IMG/VR virus record: IMGVR_UViG_3300032116_000431
Span: 1 to 43,010 of that record
DNA: 43,010 nucleotides
Source: a virus
Direction: 5' to 3' (one strand)
The translations under genes were made by a program, and so were the position numbers. The stretch's first letter is position 1; each line of letters begins with the position of its first letter. Under the pieces are notes generated by a model. The model searched no databases and was not told the origin of the DNA. It was given only the letters and a program-made list of their open reading frames with translations. This document shows positions 1 to 7,440 of this stretch, one piece after another.

Positions 1-1
1 A

Positions 2-256
2 GGGCTGTCTCGTGCAGCAAAGGGGTCCCTCTCAGACCTTAGACGGACTGGAGCCACACGGCGATCCTTTCTCGGTCTCGGAGGCGATAAGCTAACAAAC
101 AAGGCCGGACTTGGTGATACCTTAAAACTCTACGGATCTCGTGCTGCAGACAGTACAGGTCAGTTTATTGCTAATAATCCCGGTGCTGCGACAGCTATCG
201 GTGTTGGTGGGCTAGGAGCTGCCGGATTAGGTACGGGCTACATGCTAACGAGGTAA
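2..256 (+). CDS. C-terminal end of a gene that begins before the window
   Basis: An open frame runs from base 2 to a TAA at 254-256 and gives 84 residues with no start codon required, so the gene begins upstream of the window. The tail ends in a Gly/Ala-rich hydrophobic stretch (about 20 residues starting AATAIGVGG) followed by a short YMLTR end. Several other proteins here have similar Gly/Ala-rich hydrophobic segments (2241, 10399, 15599, 22590). The next gene starts 3 bases after the stop, so the two are probably co-transcribed. I do not recognise the family. A structural or virion-internal protein is an inference from context only. Confidence 0.6.
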   Translation, partial: GLSRAAKGSLSDLRRTGATRRSFLGLGGDKLTNKAGLGDTLKLYGSRAADSTGQFIANNPGAATAIGVGGLGAAGLGTGYMLTR

Positions 257-259
257 TTA

Positions 260-1327
260 GTGTCAAGTAAAAGTTTACGACCAGTAAAGTCCTCTATTTT
301 CCAGGGGCGCATCGTTGCAGTTGACGGTGCGCGCTGGACTTGTTCGGTATCGTGCGAAGCAATTAAAAGGTCATTTGCTGAAGTTGCAATTCCCTCGCTC
401 TACGCATCAATGTCGGGAGAGGGAATTCATTACATGCCCGAAATAGGTACTATTTGCTATGTATGCGTTCCTTCTGATGAAGGAATTCCGTTCTTACTAA
501 TGTCTGCCCCCTCCGTGTCCTCTTCATCCAAAGACGGACAGCCAGGGTCGTTTCATTCTAATAGACCCTATTTAAATCCTGGAGATATGGTTGTTCTTAC
601 AAAGGATGGAAATGGATTTATTGCTCGTAGAGGTGGCGTTACTGAGTTTAGGGGGTCCGCACTATCAAGAATAGTTACTAATCCTTTTACAAATCAAATT
701 GCTGCTTTTGCAGAAAACTGGAAGGTAGAGACCTTTGGCGGGACTTCCGAGTGGAGTACAAACTTTCGGGAAGAGAGCTCCTATGGGGAGCTGACATGCT
801 CTCTCGAGACGACTGTTAGGGAGTTTGTTAGCTCTCCAAGTTGGTCGGTCAGGACGATCGAGGGTGCCACTGATATCCGAGTAGAGCTAGACGGCCCTGT
901 TCCTGCTCCGCCTCTTGTAGACACTCCCGTAACCCTGAATGTCGAAGGACCTCTTGGAACAATAATTCCATCTATCGTAACTATAAAAAAACCGGCAACA
1001 CTCGATAGTGCGCAGGCTGTCTTAGTCGTTCAAGTCAATTCTGATGAGACCCTGCCGCTACCCGTACCTTCGGCAAGTCTCGCAGTTTCCCGAGCGGGCG
1101 ATGCGCTGATTACAACTGCGGGTAAGATACGTGTCGTTCAAGAGGTAGATGTTGGCGCTGCCAAGTCGGTGTTACTCGGCACTGACTTTTTGAGTAGACT
1201 CTCTGGAGTTCTGGAGGAGATCGTAGAGATCGCCTCTACATCAGGAAGTCCTACTCCAGAGACCGCTGCTCTCATTGCTGAGATAGCATCCGGTATTCAT
1301 CTCTCGAAAACTCTCGAAGTCGAGTAG
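260..1327 (+). CDS. Probable baseplate/tail spike protein with N-terminal OB-fold
   Basis: GTG start at 260, 355 aa. Residues about 12-85 look like the OB-fold of phage baseplate spike or assembly proteins (gpV/gp5-like): GRIVAVDGARWTCSV, then a region ending with a strand like GTICYVCVPSDEGIPFLL. About residues 100-140 contain NPGDMVVLTKDGNGFIARRGG, which resembles the post-OB region of such proteins, where polar strand-rich repeats follow. The rest is strand-rich. The family assignment is by pattern, not by search. It lies at the left end of a structural gene run, consistent with a tail tip or baseplate role. It could instead be another virion protein with an OB domain. Confidence 0.5.
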   Translation: MSSKSLRPVKSSIFQGRIVAVDGARWTCSVSCEAIKRSFAEVAIPSLYASMSGEGIHYMPEIGTICYVCVPSDEGIPFLLMSAPSVSSSSKDGQPGSFHSNRPYLNPGDMVVLTKDGNGFIARRGGVTEFRGSALSRIVTNPFTNQIAAFAENWKVETFGGTSEWSTNFREESSYGELTCSLETTVREFVSSPSWSVRTIEGATDIRVELDGPVPAPPLVDTPVTLNVEGPLGTIIPSIVTIKKPATLDSAQAVLVVQVNSDETLPLPVPSASLAVSRAGDALITTAGKIRVVQEVDVGAAKSVLLGTDFLSRLSGVLEEIVEIASTSGSPTPETAALIAEIASGIHLSKTLEVE

Positions 1328-1330
1328 CCC

Positions 1331-2233
1331 ATGTCCAGCTCTCTATTTCTAAAGCCAGTCGATCCTCATAGCTTCTTCGAGAAGCAGGCATCCATCGCTA
1401 AGATGCCTGATGACGATACCAAGTGGCCTGCGCAGGTTCTTAGCAGCCTACATCAGCAGCTGCCTTTCTTGTCTCAGTATGAGATTGATCTGGACATGCA
1501 GAGAATTGAGCCCGAGGCCGGGTTTGCGTTCGGTCACGCCCTCCTGATGGCGAAGAACGACCCCACAGCGGCAACGGCATCAAAGAACCCTCAGAACATG
1601 GTTCGTATCCCGATCATTGTTGCTGATCGCCTTCTACAACCCTTTCATACTTTTGAGCTGGCTGGAAATGTCTACCCACTTACCGCAGAGCGAATTGAAT
1701 CGGCGCTCTTGAATCCGTCGATGTTCCAGGGGCCTGCGGATCAGCCCCAGCGACAGAAGTCTCTCATTGATCAGATGTACCCACCGTACCAGCAGCGGCA
1801 GGGCTTTGGTCGCGTGGTCGGTGATGGTGCCTCTTCAATGGGCATCAATAAGCTTAGTTCTGCCTTTATTTCACAGTATGGAAGAGTAGTAACAAAGCTT
1901 GCTGGAATGACATTATCCTTCTCCGCGGGATCTAAACTCCCTGCGTCTGTGGTTCTCAAGAATTCTAAAGTTAAACTGCCGGGTGGCACCAGTCCTCAAA
2001 GTTTTTCGTTCTACCAGATGGGAAATAGCAAATTTGTAATGGCTGTCCCAGCGTCTATTGGATCAAAATTAGAATCTACTAAAGATCAATCTGATATTCG
2101 TAAAATTATTGCACCTTTAATGAGAGAAGAACTGACCGCTGGTCGCTCTGGAAGAGGATCACAGGGCATGCTGCTTCTCTTTACTAAGAAGCCTGATGGA
2201 AGTTACGCGCACGTCCCCCCTCCGTCGATCTGA
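1331..2233 (+). CDS. Virion-type protein of unknown function
   Basis: 300 aa, ATG 3 bases after the previous stop with a GAG-type ribosome site. Not recognised. Near the N-terminus it carries SFFEKQASIAKM (residues about 14-25), an instance of the K-x-A-S motif found across the virion-type proteins of this phage, and it has a second site, TKLAG, near residue 190. The protein is soluble-looking with mixed helices and strands, a proline/glutamine-rich middle (QPQRQKS, YPPYQQRQ) and no membrane segment. Position among structural genes suggests a virion or assembly role (inference). Confidence 0.6.
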   Translation: MSSSLFLKPVDPHSFFEKQASIAKMPDDDTKWPAQVLSSLHQQLPFLSQYEIDLDMQRIEPEAGFAFGHALLMAKNDPTAATASKNPQNMVRIPIIVADRLLQPFHTFELAGNVYPLTAERIESALLNPSMFQGPADQPQRQKSLIDQMYPPYQQRQGFGRVVGDGASSMGINKLSSAFISQYGRVVTKLAGMTLSFSAGSKLPASVVLKNSKVKLPGGTSPQSFSFYQMGNSKFVMAVPASIGSKLESTKDQSDIRKIIAPLMREELTAGRSGRGSQGMLLLFTKKPDGSYAHVPPPSI

Positions 2234-2240
2234 GGTTCAT

Positions 2241-3263
2241 ATGCTCCCCTTTTGGCCCAAGATGGCTGGGGTTGAAGATGCCCCTAACTATCGCCCAACC
2301 GCAGGAGATGATCGGTGCGAAAATTGCGCATACTACCGGGCGCTCAATAATGGCGCTGGGTATTGTGAGCGTTTTTCATTTGAGTGCGAACCTCAGAGTG
2401 TCTGCGATGACTTCGTACGTGCCGGGCAGTCTAAGATGTCATCTGCCCCTGCAAGTACCCTCGACAGACTAAAAGCCTTTGCAGCCAATCCCGTTACAAG
2501 ATCTGTAGGAATAAACACAGCTATCGGCTCTGCAGCCGGAGCTGGTATTGGTGCTGTCGGTTCCGGTGAGGATGCTGGAAGTTCTGCAGCAACCGGAGCA
2601 CTGGCAGGTGGACTGGCTGGAACTGGAATCGGAACTCTCGGCCCTCTAATGAGGGCCGGAAAGATCTCAAAGCAGTTTGGTCCCAAGATGGATGAAGCAA
2701 TAAAGTCTTTTGATAAGAAAGCACCAAGAAGAACCCTTAAATACGATTTTGATGATTACTTGGTTAAGAACCGAACAGCAAGAACAAATCAACAAATCTC
2801 CGATCAGTACATGACGATGCGTAATAATCGAAAGAGCTTGTCTGAGGTAGAGAAAAATCTAAAAATGGTAAATAGTCGTCTTCAGCAGACAGGTCCCAAT
2901 CCCCAACTGCAGAATGCACAAAAAGCCCTGCAAGATGCAAGAGATCAGCTTGTAAATGCTGAGAAGTTGATAAAGACTGATATTGAAAAATTGCGAAACC
3001 AAAGACTTGATATTGATCGTATGAAGATAACGAGTGAGCAGGGTAGAAAGAATACTCTGGCACGGGTAGCCGAAGAACGAAAGGCATTAGAAGAGCAAAA
3101 GAAGAAAGGGGTTGTATACGATCCGAAGGATTTAGCTAAGGCGAGTCCTTTGGAAGCAGCGGCAGTCCCCGGATTATCGGCCCTTGTGGGTGGTGGGCTA
3201 GGCTTTGGCGTATCACACGATGCTAAAGAACAGGAACGCTTCCGCCGGTCGCGGCAGGGCTGA
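2241..3263 (+). CDS. Cys-cluster, glycine-rich and coiled-coil protein
   Basis: 340 aa from ATG 2241, chosen because TGAGG sits just upstream; the open frame extends back to 2196 within the previous gene. There are three parts. Residues about 20-50 hold a Cys cluster (CENC, YCERF, FECEP, VCDDF) resembling the small Cys-rich motif that recurs in phage structural proteins and in high-potential iron-sulfur-like proteins. Residues about 85-130 are Gly/Ala-rich and hydrophobic (AIGSAAGAGIGAVGS and following). Residues about 175-280 are highly charged and helical, probably coiled coil. A last Gly-rich segment (GLSALVGGGLGFG) precedes the end. Likely virion-associated; no function assigned. Confidence 0.6.
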   Translation: MLPFWPKMAGVEDAPNYRPTAGDDRCENCAYYRALNNGAGYCERFSFECEPQSVCDDFVRAGQSKMSSAPASTLDRLKAFAANPVTRSVGINTAIGSAAGAGIGAVGSGEDAGSSAATGALAGGLAGTGIGTLGPLMRAGKISKQFGPKMDEAIKSFDKKAPRRTLKYDFDDYLVKNRTARTNQQISDQYMTMRNNRKSLSEVEKNLKMVNSRLQQTGPNPQLQNAQKALQDARDQLVNAEKLIKTDIEKLRNQRLDIDRMKITSEQGRKNTLARVAEERKALEEQKKKGVVYDPKDLAKASPLEAAAVPGLSALVGGGLGFGVSHDAKEQERFRRSRQG

Positions 3264-3271
3264 GGTATCCG

Positions 3272-4777
3272 ATGAAGAAAGTCGCTTCTCTCTGTAGAGC
3301 TATCGCAGGAACTATTAATCAAAGCGACTTTGAGCGCTTCGAAGAGGAGTTCCGGCACCCTGAAATAAGAAGAATGATTGAAAAAAACGCATCAGTAGTA
3401 GAAGGTCTGCAGAATCTTACTGCTGAGCCGATCGTACCTTTTGGGCGTATGGCAAAAGTTGCCTCTTTGCGGTTTCGTCCCGGGATCGATGTAGTTCAGG
3501 TTCGTCCTTCTGGGTATGGTTACACCATCAAAGTATCGGCCGCTCCGGCAAATATGGCTCCGCAGGAGGCACAGGTCTCCGCACCGCAAGCACAGCAGGC
3601 GTTGCCGCCTGAAATGCTACAAGCCGCAGATCAGCAGGGCGCTGCCACCGTTACGGGTGTTCAAGCACAGCCCGATCCTATGGCGGAGCAGATGCTTCCG
3701 GTAAGTGCGTTTGGTATCTACAAGGTGACCAACGCTGAGACTGGAAAGCAAATGGTTGGTTATGTTATCCCCGGTCTTTTTGATCCTATTCAGGGTACTC
3801 AGACCTCAATGGCGCTGTTTACGAACGGCGCTTCATACTCAGTGCAGCCAGGCATCTCAGGCTCACTTGTAGGCGTGAACCACAACCTCCCGATTCCAGA
3901 GAATCCTGATATCCGCGGCCTTGGTGTCTTTGTAAAGACGAATGGCAAGGCCATCATGTGTACCGTGCCCTTCAACATCATCACCAAGGTGCAGGTGCAA
4001 GGAAACGGATACTTCGCTGCGCAAGATATGAACGGAACAGATTTACGAATCATCCCCTCTGAAGGTCTTCAGCGTCCTGTGGCGTCGTCGACAACCGACA
4101 TCGCCATTCCGGCTGATTTTAAGTTCATGCCACTTGAGAATCCGGTACAGCTGGCAGCCGGCAACGAGCTGATGAAGGCTGCGCAGGCGAACGCATATGA
4201 GACGATGGCCGAAATTCGGGCATGGGAGGGAGGTTGTCGGCTCAGTGGCCCGGTCTTCGAGAAGATCGGATCAGGAGAGCACTCTTGGGCAGACGGAGTG
4301 TTCTGGCTAGCTGCGGCTGGCATGCCTCAGAATCTCAGCGCTGCGTGTCTCGAGAAGGCTGCCTCAGATGGCAAGCCACTTCGGATGTTCAACCTTCGTC
4401 CGCTATCAACTCGCGAAGAGGCGTATGAGGGAGCGCTAAAAGAAGCCGCTGTGGACATGCTTGACACGGAGCTGCCCAAGCGCGTCAACCTGCTTAAGGA
4501 GATCTCTGCTATCACCTTCGACAAGAAGGCATCCGCGCTTGTGGATACAGCCTCAGTTGATGCTGTGCTGGCGTTGAACTTCCTCAATCCAGAGAACGTC
4601 GAGACCTTCATCGAGTTCCTTCCGCAGCTCGAGGAGGCGTCTGCCAAACTTGCGAGTGTCACACTTGCCGCACAGCTGGGACTTCAGAGCATTCCCAAGA
4701 CTGCTGCTGTGCGTGCGATGTTTGCCCTCGAGGACGTGATCACTGGGTTAAAGAGTCTCAAATCCTACCAGGTGTGA
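3272..4777 (+). CDS. Large virion-type protein rich in K-x-A-S motifs
   Basis: 501 aa, ATG with TGAGG upstream. Family not recognised. The protein has an N-terminal helical part, a Gln/Ala/Pro-rich linker (about residues 92-140), a strand-rich centre (about 145-290) and a helical C-terminal third. By eye there are eight K-x-A-[S/A/G] sites: KKVASL at the start, EKNAS, AKVAS, EKAAS, LKEAA, DKKAS, AKLAS and PKTAA. That density is far above what the terminase or sheath shows. The motif sites lie outside the strand-rich core, at both ends, which fits removal of terminal extensions during maturation (inference). It is not a recognisable portal. Confidence 0.6.
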   Translation: MKKVASLCRAIAGTINQSDFERFEEEFRHPEIRRMIEKNASVVEGLQNLTAEPIVPFGRMAKVASLRFRPGIDVVQVRPSGYGYTIKVSAAPANMAPQEAQVSAPQAQQALPPEMLQAADQQGAATVTGVQAQPDPMAEQMLPVSAFGIYKVTNAETGKQMVGYVIPGLFDPIQGTQTSMALFTNGASYSVQPGISGSLVGVNHNLPIPENPDIRGLGVFVKTNGKAIMCTVPFNIITKVQVQGNGYFAAQDMNGTDLRIIPSEGLQRPVASSTTDIAIPADFKFMPLENPVQLAAGNELMKAAQANAYETMAEIRAWEGGCRLSGPVFEKIGSGEHSWADGVFWLAAAGMPQNLSAACLEKAASDGKPLRMFNLRPLSTREEAYEGALKEAAVDMLDTELPKRVNLLKEISAITFDKKASALVDTASVDAVLALNFLNPENVETFIEFLPQLEEASAKLASVTLAAQLGLQSIPKTAAVRAMFALEDVITGLKSLKSYQV

Positions 4778-4778
4778 T

Positions 4779-5642
4779 TTGGCTCATCCCGCTGAATTCT
4801 TTGTAAAATATCTCCTCGTCGTCGGTTCAGCGCTCAACCACGACGAGGTTAATACTAATTTACAAATTTATGGCCTATCAGAAATCTCTGAAGTAGATCT
4901 TGAACGATGTAAATCGGACGTAGCAAAGTTGCCCACTGACTTCAGGCCGTGGGACTCGAAACACAGACCTACGGTATCTTGGCTTAGAAAGAAGAAACTT
5001 TATTCATTAGTATTTCCAGATAAGCATACGGAGGAGATGCGGGAGAAGATCCTCCTGTCTCCGGTAAACAGGGAGCGAGTAGAGACCTTCATTCTGGGAG
5101 GAGTTCCATTCTTCGACATCTCGAATCAAATGCGGGAGCTTGGAACGGAGTTATCTGAGCTCGCCATTGCGGAGTTCAGGCACTACTTCTGGAACTCGGA
5201 CATCATGGGGATCGGTGACTGGTCGACCTACTTGGATAGAGACTCGAGTACCAGAACTTCTCCACTTAAAAATGCGTATCAGCTTGCTGTCCGCGCTGGG
5301 CCCGAGGCTACCTCCTATCGACTTGGAATTCGGAGGGAGCTGGACGGCAAGAAGATCATGATGGAAGTCAGGTCAGAGCTGTACCACACCTTCCTCGAGA
5401 CGCGGACTCTTCCGCTCTCTGATAAGAAGGTTGAGATGCTTGGAAATCTTGCCCGAGGACTTGCGCGAATTGACGAGCGAGTGCAGGCGGGAGATACTGC
5501 GCTTCAGGAAACTCTGAAGAAGTTTGAGAAGTTCAAGGTTCTTCATGGTAAGCAGAAGGTCCCGAGCTTAGTAGATCTTGCGCCTACGGGATCCATCAGC
5601 AATCGGACTCGCGACGAGATCATCCAGACTACGAGGAAATGA
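4779..5642 (+). CDS. Unknown helical protein
   Basis: 287 aa, TTG start overlapping the region of the previous stop, with AGGTG 6-8 bases upstream. Largely alpha-helical and charged. Segments such as LPTDFRPWDSKHRPTVSWLRKK and a C-terminal heptad-like region (about residues 225-265) suggest a soluble protein that may bind another virion protein or nucleic acid, but no motif is diagnostic. It overlaps the next gene by 4 bases (ATGA), so the two are translationally coupled. K-x-A-S motifs are essentially absent, unlike its upstream neighbour. No function is assigned. Confidence 0.55.
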   Translation: MAHPAEFFVKYLLVVGSALNHDEVNTNLQIYGLSEISEVDLERCKSDVAKLPTDFRPWDSKHRPTVSWLRKKKLYSLVFPDKHTEEMREKILLSPVNRERVETFILGGVPFFDISNQMRELGTELSELAIAEFRHYFWNSDIMGIGDWSTYLDRDSSTRTSPLKNAYQLAVRAGPEATSYRLGIRRELDGKKIMMEVRSELYHTFLETRTLPLSDKKVEMLGNLARGLARIDERVQAGDTALQETLKKFEKFKVLHGKQKVPSLVDLAPTGSISNRTRDEIIQTTRK

Positions 5643-6220
5643 TGCCTGCACTACGTTCAAAGACCGTTCGTGATGAAAATGCAATGATCGCATTTCTTCA
5701 AGAAGAGAATGTGCCGGGACTCGTAGGTGGTCCTGATTATACTGTTAATTCTTCTGGTTGGATTTCAATCTTCTGCAATGATGCCCATCAGGATCGGGGG
5801 ACTACTCCCATCTACGGAGCTCCTACAGGAGCCGCTGCGGACCAGGCCTCCTACACGGCTGCTCTGGCAGCCGGGCACTACAGCACTGCAATCAATGTCG
5901 CTAACGCTTCCAAGATTATTATTGGAATTGAGGTCATCAATGCTGCCAGTAGTAAGGCCTTGCATCTAAATCTGAGATTGTCCAATCTCGGCGATCCAAG
6001 CCTCACTACGGCAGCCCACTGGTTTAGGCAGTTAGTAGCGCCTAATTACTCCTCTTCGAAATACGATGCAGATGTTGCTGAGTATGTATTCAAACATCAG
6101 CTACTTACGGCGGGCGCTAAGTACACTCTCGAGCTTCCTGTTGCCGCGAACTGGGCAAATATTGTACTTCACAACACCGACGCCGCCGCTCGGTTTAAGA
6201 TTTACGCGGATATCGGATGA
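5639..6220 (+). CDS. Strand-rich putative structural protein
   Basis: 193 aa, ATG overlapping the upstream stop (ATGATG). Predicted beta-rich, with small-residue turns (GWISIFCND, GHYSTAINVANASKIIIGIEVI) and the ending ARFKIYADIG. This is the look of a compact beta-sandwich such as a decoration, neck or fibre-tip protein. No family recognised. ATGA overlaps on both sides place it in one translational unit with 4779 and 6217. Structural role is inferred from context. Confidence 0.55.
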   Translation: MMPALRSKTVRDENAMIAFLQEENVPGLVGGPDYTVNSSGWISIFCNDAHQDRGTTPIYGAPTGAAADQASYTAALAAGHYSTAINVANASKIIIGIEVINAASSKALHLNLRLSNLGDPSLTTAAHWFRQLVAPNYSSSKYDADVAEYVFKHQLLTAGAKYTLELPVAANWANIVLHNTDAAARFKIYADIG

Positions 6221-6573
6221 CTCCCGCCTTCATGGCTGACCCCAGCCGCACAACTGTAAACGAGGCGGAGCTGATCTCGGTTCCCCCTCGTGCAGAGTAC
6301 CGCGGCAAGAAGTTTCGTGCTGAGATCATCAGAAAGGGAGATGATCTCATCTACCAATTCTTCAAAGTTCGGCACTCCGACTTTCAGACTCTCCTTGCAG
6401 AGATCATCGAAGTACACTTCGGAAAGACGGATGACTTCAGTGCTGCATATGTCCCGGAACTTGAGTCCCTTGCGATTCGGGCAAAGGGTGTGTGCGGCTC
6501 TCCCTTCTTCAACTACCTGCACTACACCGAGAAGTTTCTTGGGCTGGTAGATAGGTGCCTTCAGGAATCCTGA
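6217..6573 (+). CDS. Unknown small protein, last gene of the left plus-strand run
   Basis: 118 aa, ATG overlapping the previous stop (ATGA); a second in-frame ATG at 6232 is possible. Soluble, alpha/beta mixed, no recognised motif. It ends inside the 3' end of a convergent minus-strand gene (6561-6893), with the two coding regions overlapping by 13 bases. A 9-bp perfect hairpin at 6628-6653, within that opposing gene, could end this transcript. Confidence 0.55.
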   Translation: MTPAFMADPSRTTVNEAELISVPPRAEYRGKKFRAEIIRKGDDLIYQFFKVRHSDFQTLLAEIIEVHFGKTDDFSAAYVPELESLAIRAKGVCGSPFFNYLHYTEKFLGLVDRCLQES

Positions 6574-6893
6574 AATGGGTCGTTCTCACGAATCGGACCC
6601 AGCCCTTTAATTAAAATAATTGCCTTAAAGTCCCACTTCTCCCAGTGGGACTTCTTGTATACAGCATCATTGGCGTCACACCAGGTCTTTAAAAGGGACC
6701 TAAAAAAAGGAACTTCTTCCTTTTTTATGTGGCGCACCAGCCGCAGGTGGAACACCCACTTGAGGGGATCCACCTGCGGCAACAAATCCCACCCGTACAT
6801 GTCTCCGAGTAGGCTCCGCTCGAAGCTCTTAGCTGCGAGCGGTACCCATCTGAGGCTCAGTGGCGGGCTCTGCGGTGAAGTAGTATCGGCCAT
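6561..6893 (-). CDS. Unknown basic protein
   Basis: 110 aa if started at ATG 6893, but this overlaps the upstream co-directional gene by 65 bases. The ATG at 6800 (79 aa, GGAG just upstream) would avoid the overlap. The sequence is rich in Trp, Lys, Phe and Leu (GWDLLPQVDPLKWVFHLR, KKSHWEKWDFKAI), looks protein-like and shows no known motif. It is the distal gene of a two-gene minus-strand unit divergent from terminase. Function unknown. Confidence 0.5.
   Translation of the reverse strand: MADTTSPQSPPLSLRWVPLAAKSFERSLLGDMYGWDLLPQVDPLKWVFHLRLVRHIKKEEVPFFRSLLKTWCDANDAVYKKSHWEKWDFKAIILIKGLGPIRENDPFQDS
6628..6653 (+). terminator. Possible hairpin terminator inside opposing gene
   Basis: Perfect inverted repeat: AAGTCCCAC at 6628-6636 and GTGGGACTT at 6645-6653, loop of 8. 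It lies 55 bases past the stop of the plus-strand gene ending at 6573. The downstream tract (CTTG) is not T-rich, so termination is uncertain, and the same bases encode part of the minus-strand gene 6561-6893. Confidence 0.3.
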
Positions 6894-7386
6894 TGGCCGA
6901 CACCTTAACCTGCCACACCGAGCGCAAGGGATGGACCTCCTGCAGGTTGTTCATCGTCTCCGCGATGTACGCGGAGAGCATGGCCTCCTCGGTCTCACCC
7001 TCAACCTTCTCCATCTCCTCGAAGGGGAGGGTGTGCGTGAGCACCGGGACGTTCACGCTGCCCTGGTCGCTGGCCATGTCCAGCCACGCCCAGGCGCGGA
7101 GACCGAACCATCGGTCCACCGTGACCGAGTGGCCCGCGATTCGCCCGGTGTTCTCGCTCCCCCGTATGTTGAGCTTTATGTCTCTGTTGCCGGTAAGTGA
7201 GACCCGCTCACCGAAGCGGTTCTTGTGCCGCTCGAGGTACCGCGCAATCTCGGAGGGATCCTCCGAGACGATCCGAATGGCTGTGGTCACCTTCATCTCC
7301 ACGCTGTCGAGGAGATGGACAATGAGGGCAAGCTCTTGGCTGCCCCGAATCTGACGAACATCATATCCACAAACAATCGTCGCCAT
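6829..7386 (-). CDS. Unknown protein, proximal gene of minus-strand pair
   Basis: 185 aa; AGGAG lies 8 bases before the ATG, which makes this start convincing. Mixed alpha/beta with no membrane segment (MATIVCGYDVRQIRG at the start, a central helical PSEIARYLERHKNRFG, and a later VDRWFGLRAWAWLDMA). I do not recognise it. It is transcribed away from terminase across a 54-base intergenic region with a perfect inverted repeat, so the two may share regulation. Confidence 0.6.
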   Translation of the reverse strand: MATIVCGYDVRQIRGSQELALIVHLLDSVEMKVTTAIRIVSEDPSEIARYLERHKNRFGERVSLTGNRDIKLNIRGSENTGRIAGHSVTVDRWFGLRAWAWLDMASDQGSVNVPVLTHTLPFEEMEKVEGETEEAMLSAYIAETMNNLQEVHPLRSVWQVKVSANGRYYFTAEPATEPQMGTARS

Positions 7387-7399
7387 CTGTGACTCCTGT

Positions 7400-7418
7400 T
7401 ATGCTCATCGTGAGCATA
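7400..7418. promoter_or_regulatory. Inverted repeat in divergent intergenic region (operator candidate)
   Basis: TATGCTCA-TCG-TGAGCATA is a perfect 8-bp inverted repeat with a 3-base spacer, sitting between the divergent starts at 7386 (minus) and 7441 (plus, terminase). Size and symmetry fit a dimeric regulator's operator. A small RNA hairpin in one leader is the alternative. No matching copy was noticed elsewhere in the window. Confidence 0.4.
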
Positions 7419-7440
7419 AAACTCTTATGACGAGGATTCT

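Noticed and set aside
6703-6726. A/T-rich hairpin AAAAAAGGAA / TTCCTTTTTT
   Set aside because: It encodes a KKEEVPFF segment of the minus-strand gene and has no supporting position as a terminator.
6655-7354. Plus-strand frames of 153-181 codons opposite the 6829-7386 gene
   Set aside because: They lack ribosome sites and protein-like composition; the minus gene has a convincing AGGAG-ATG.
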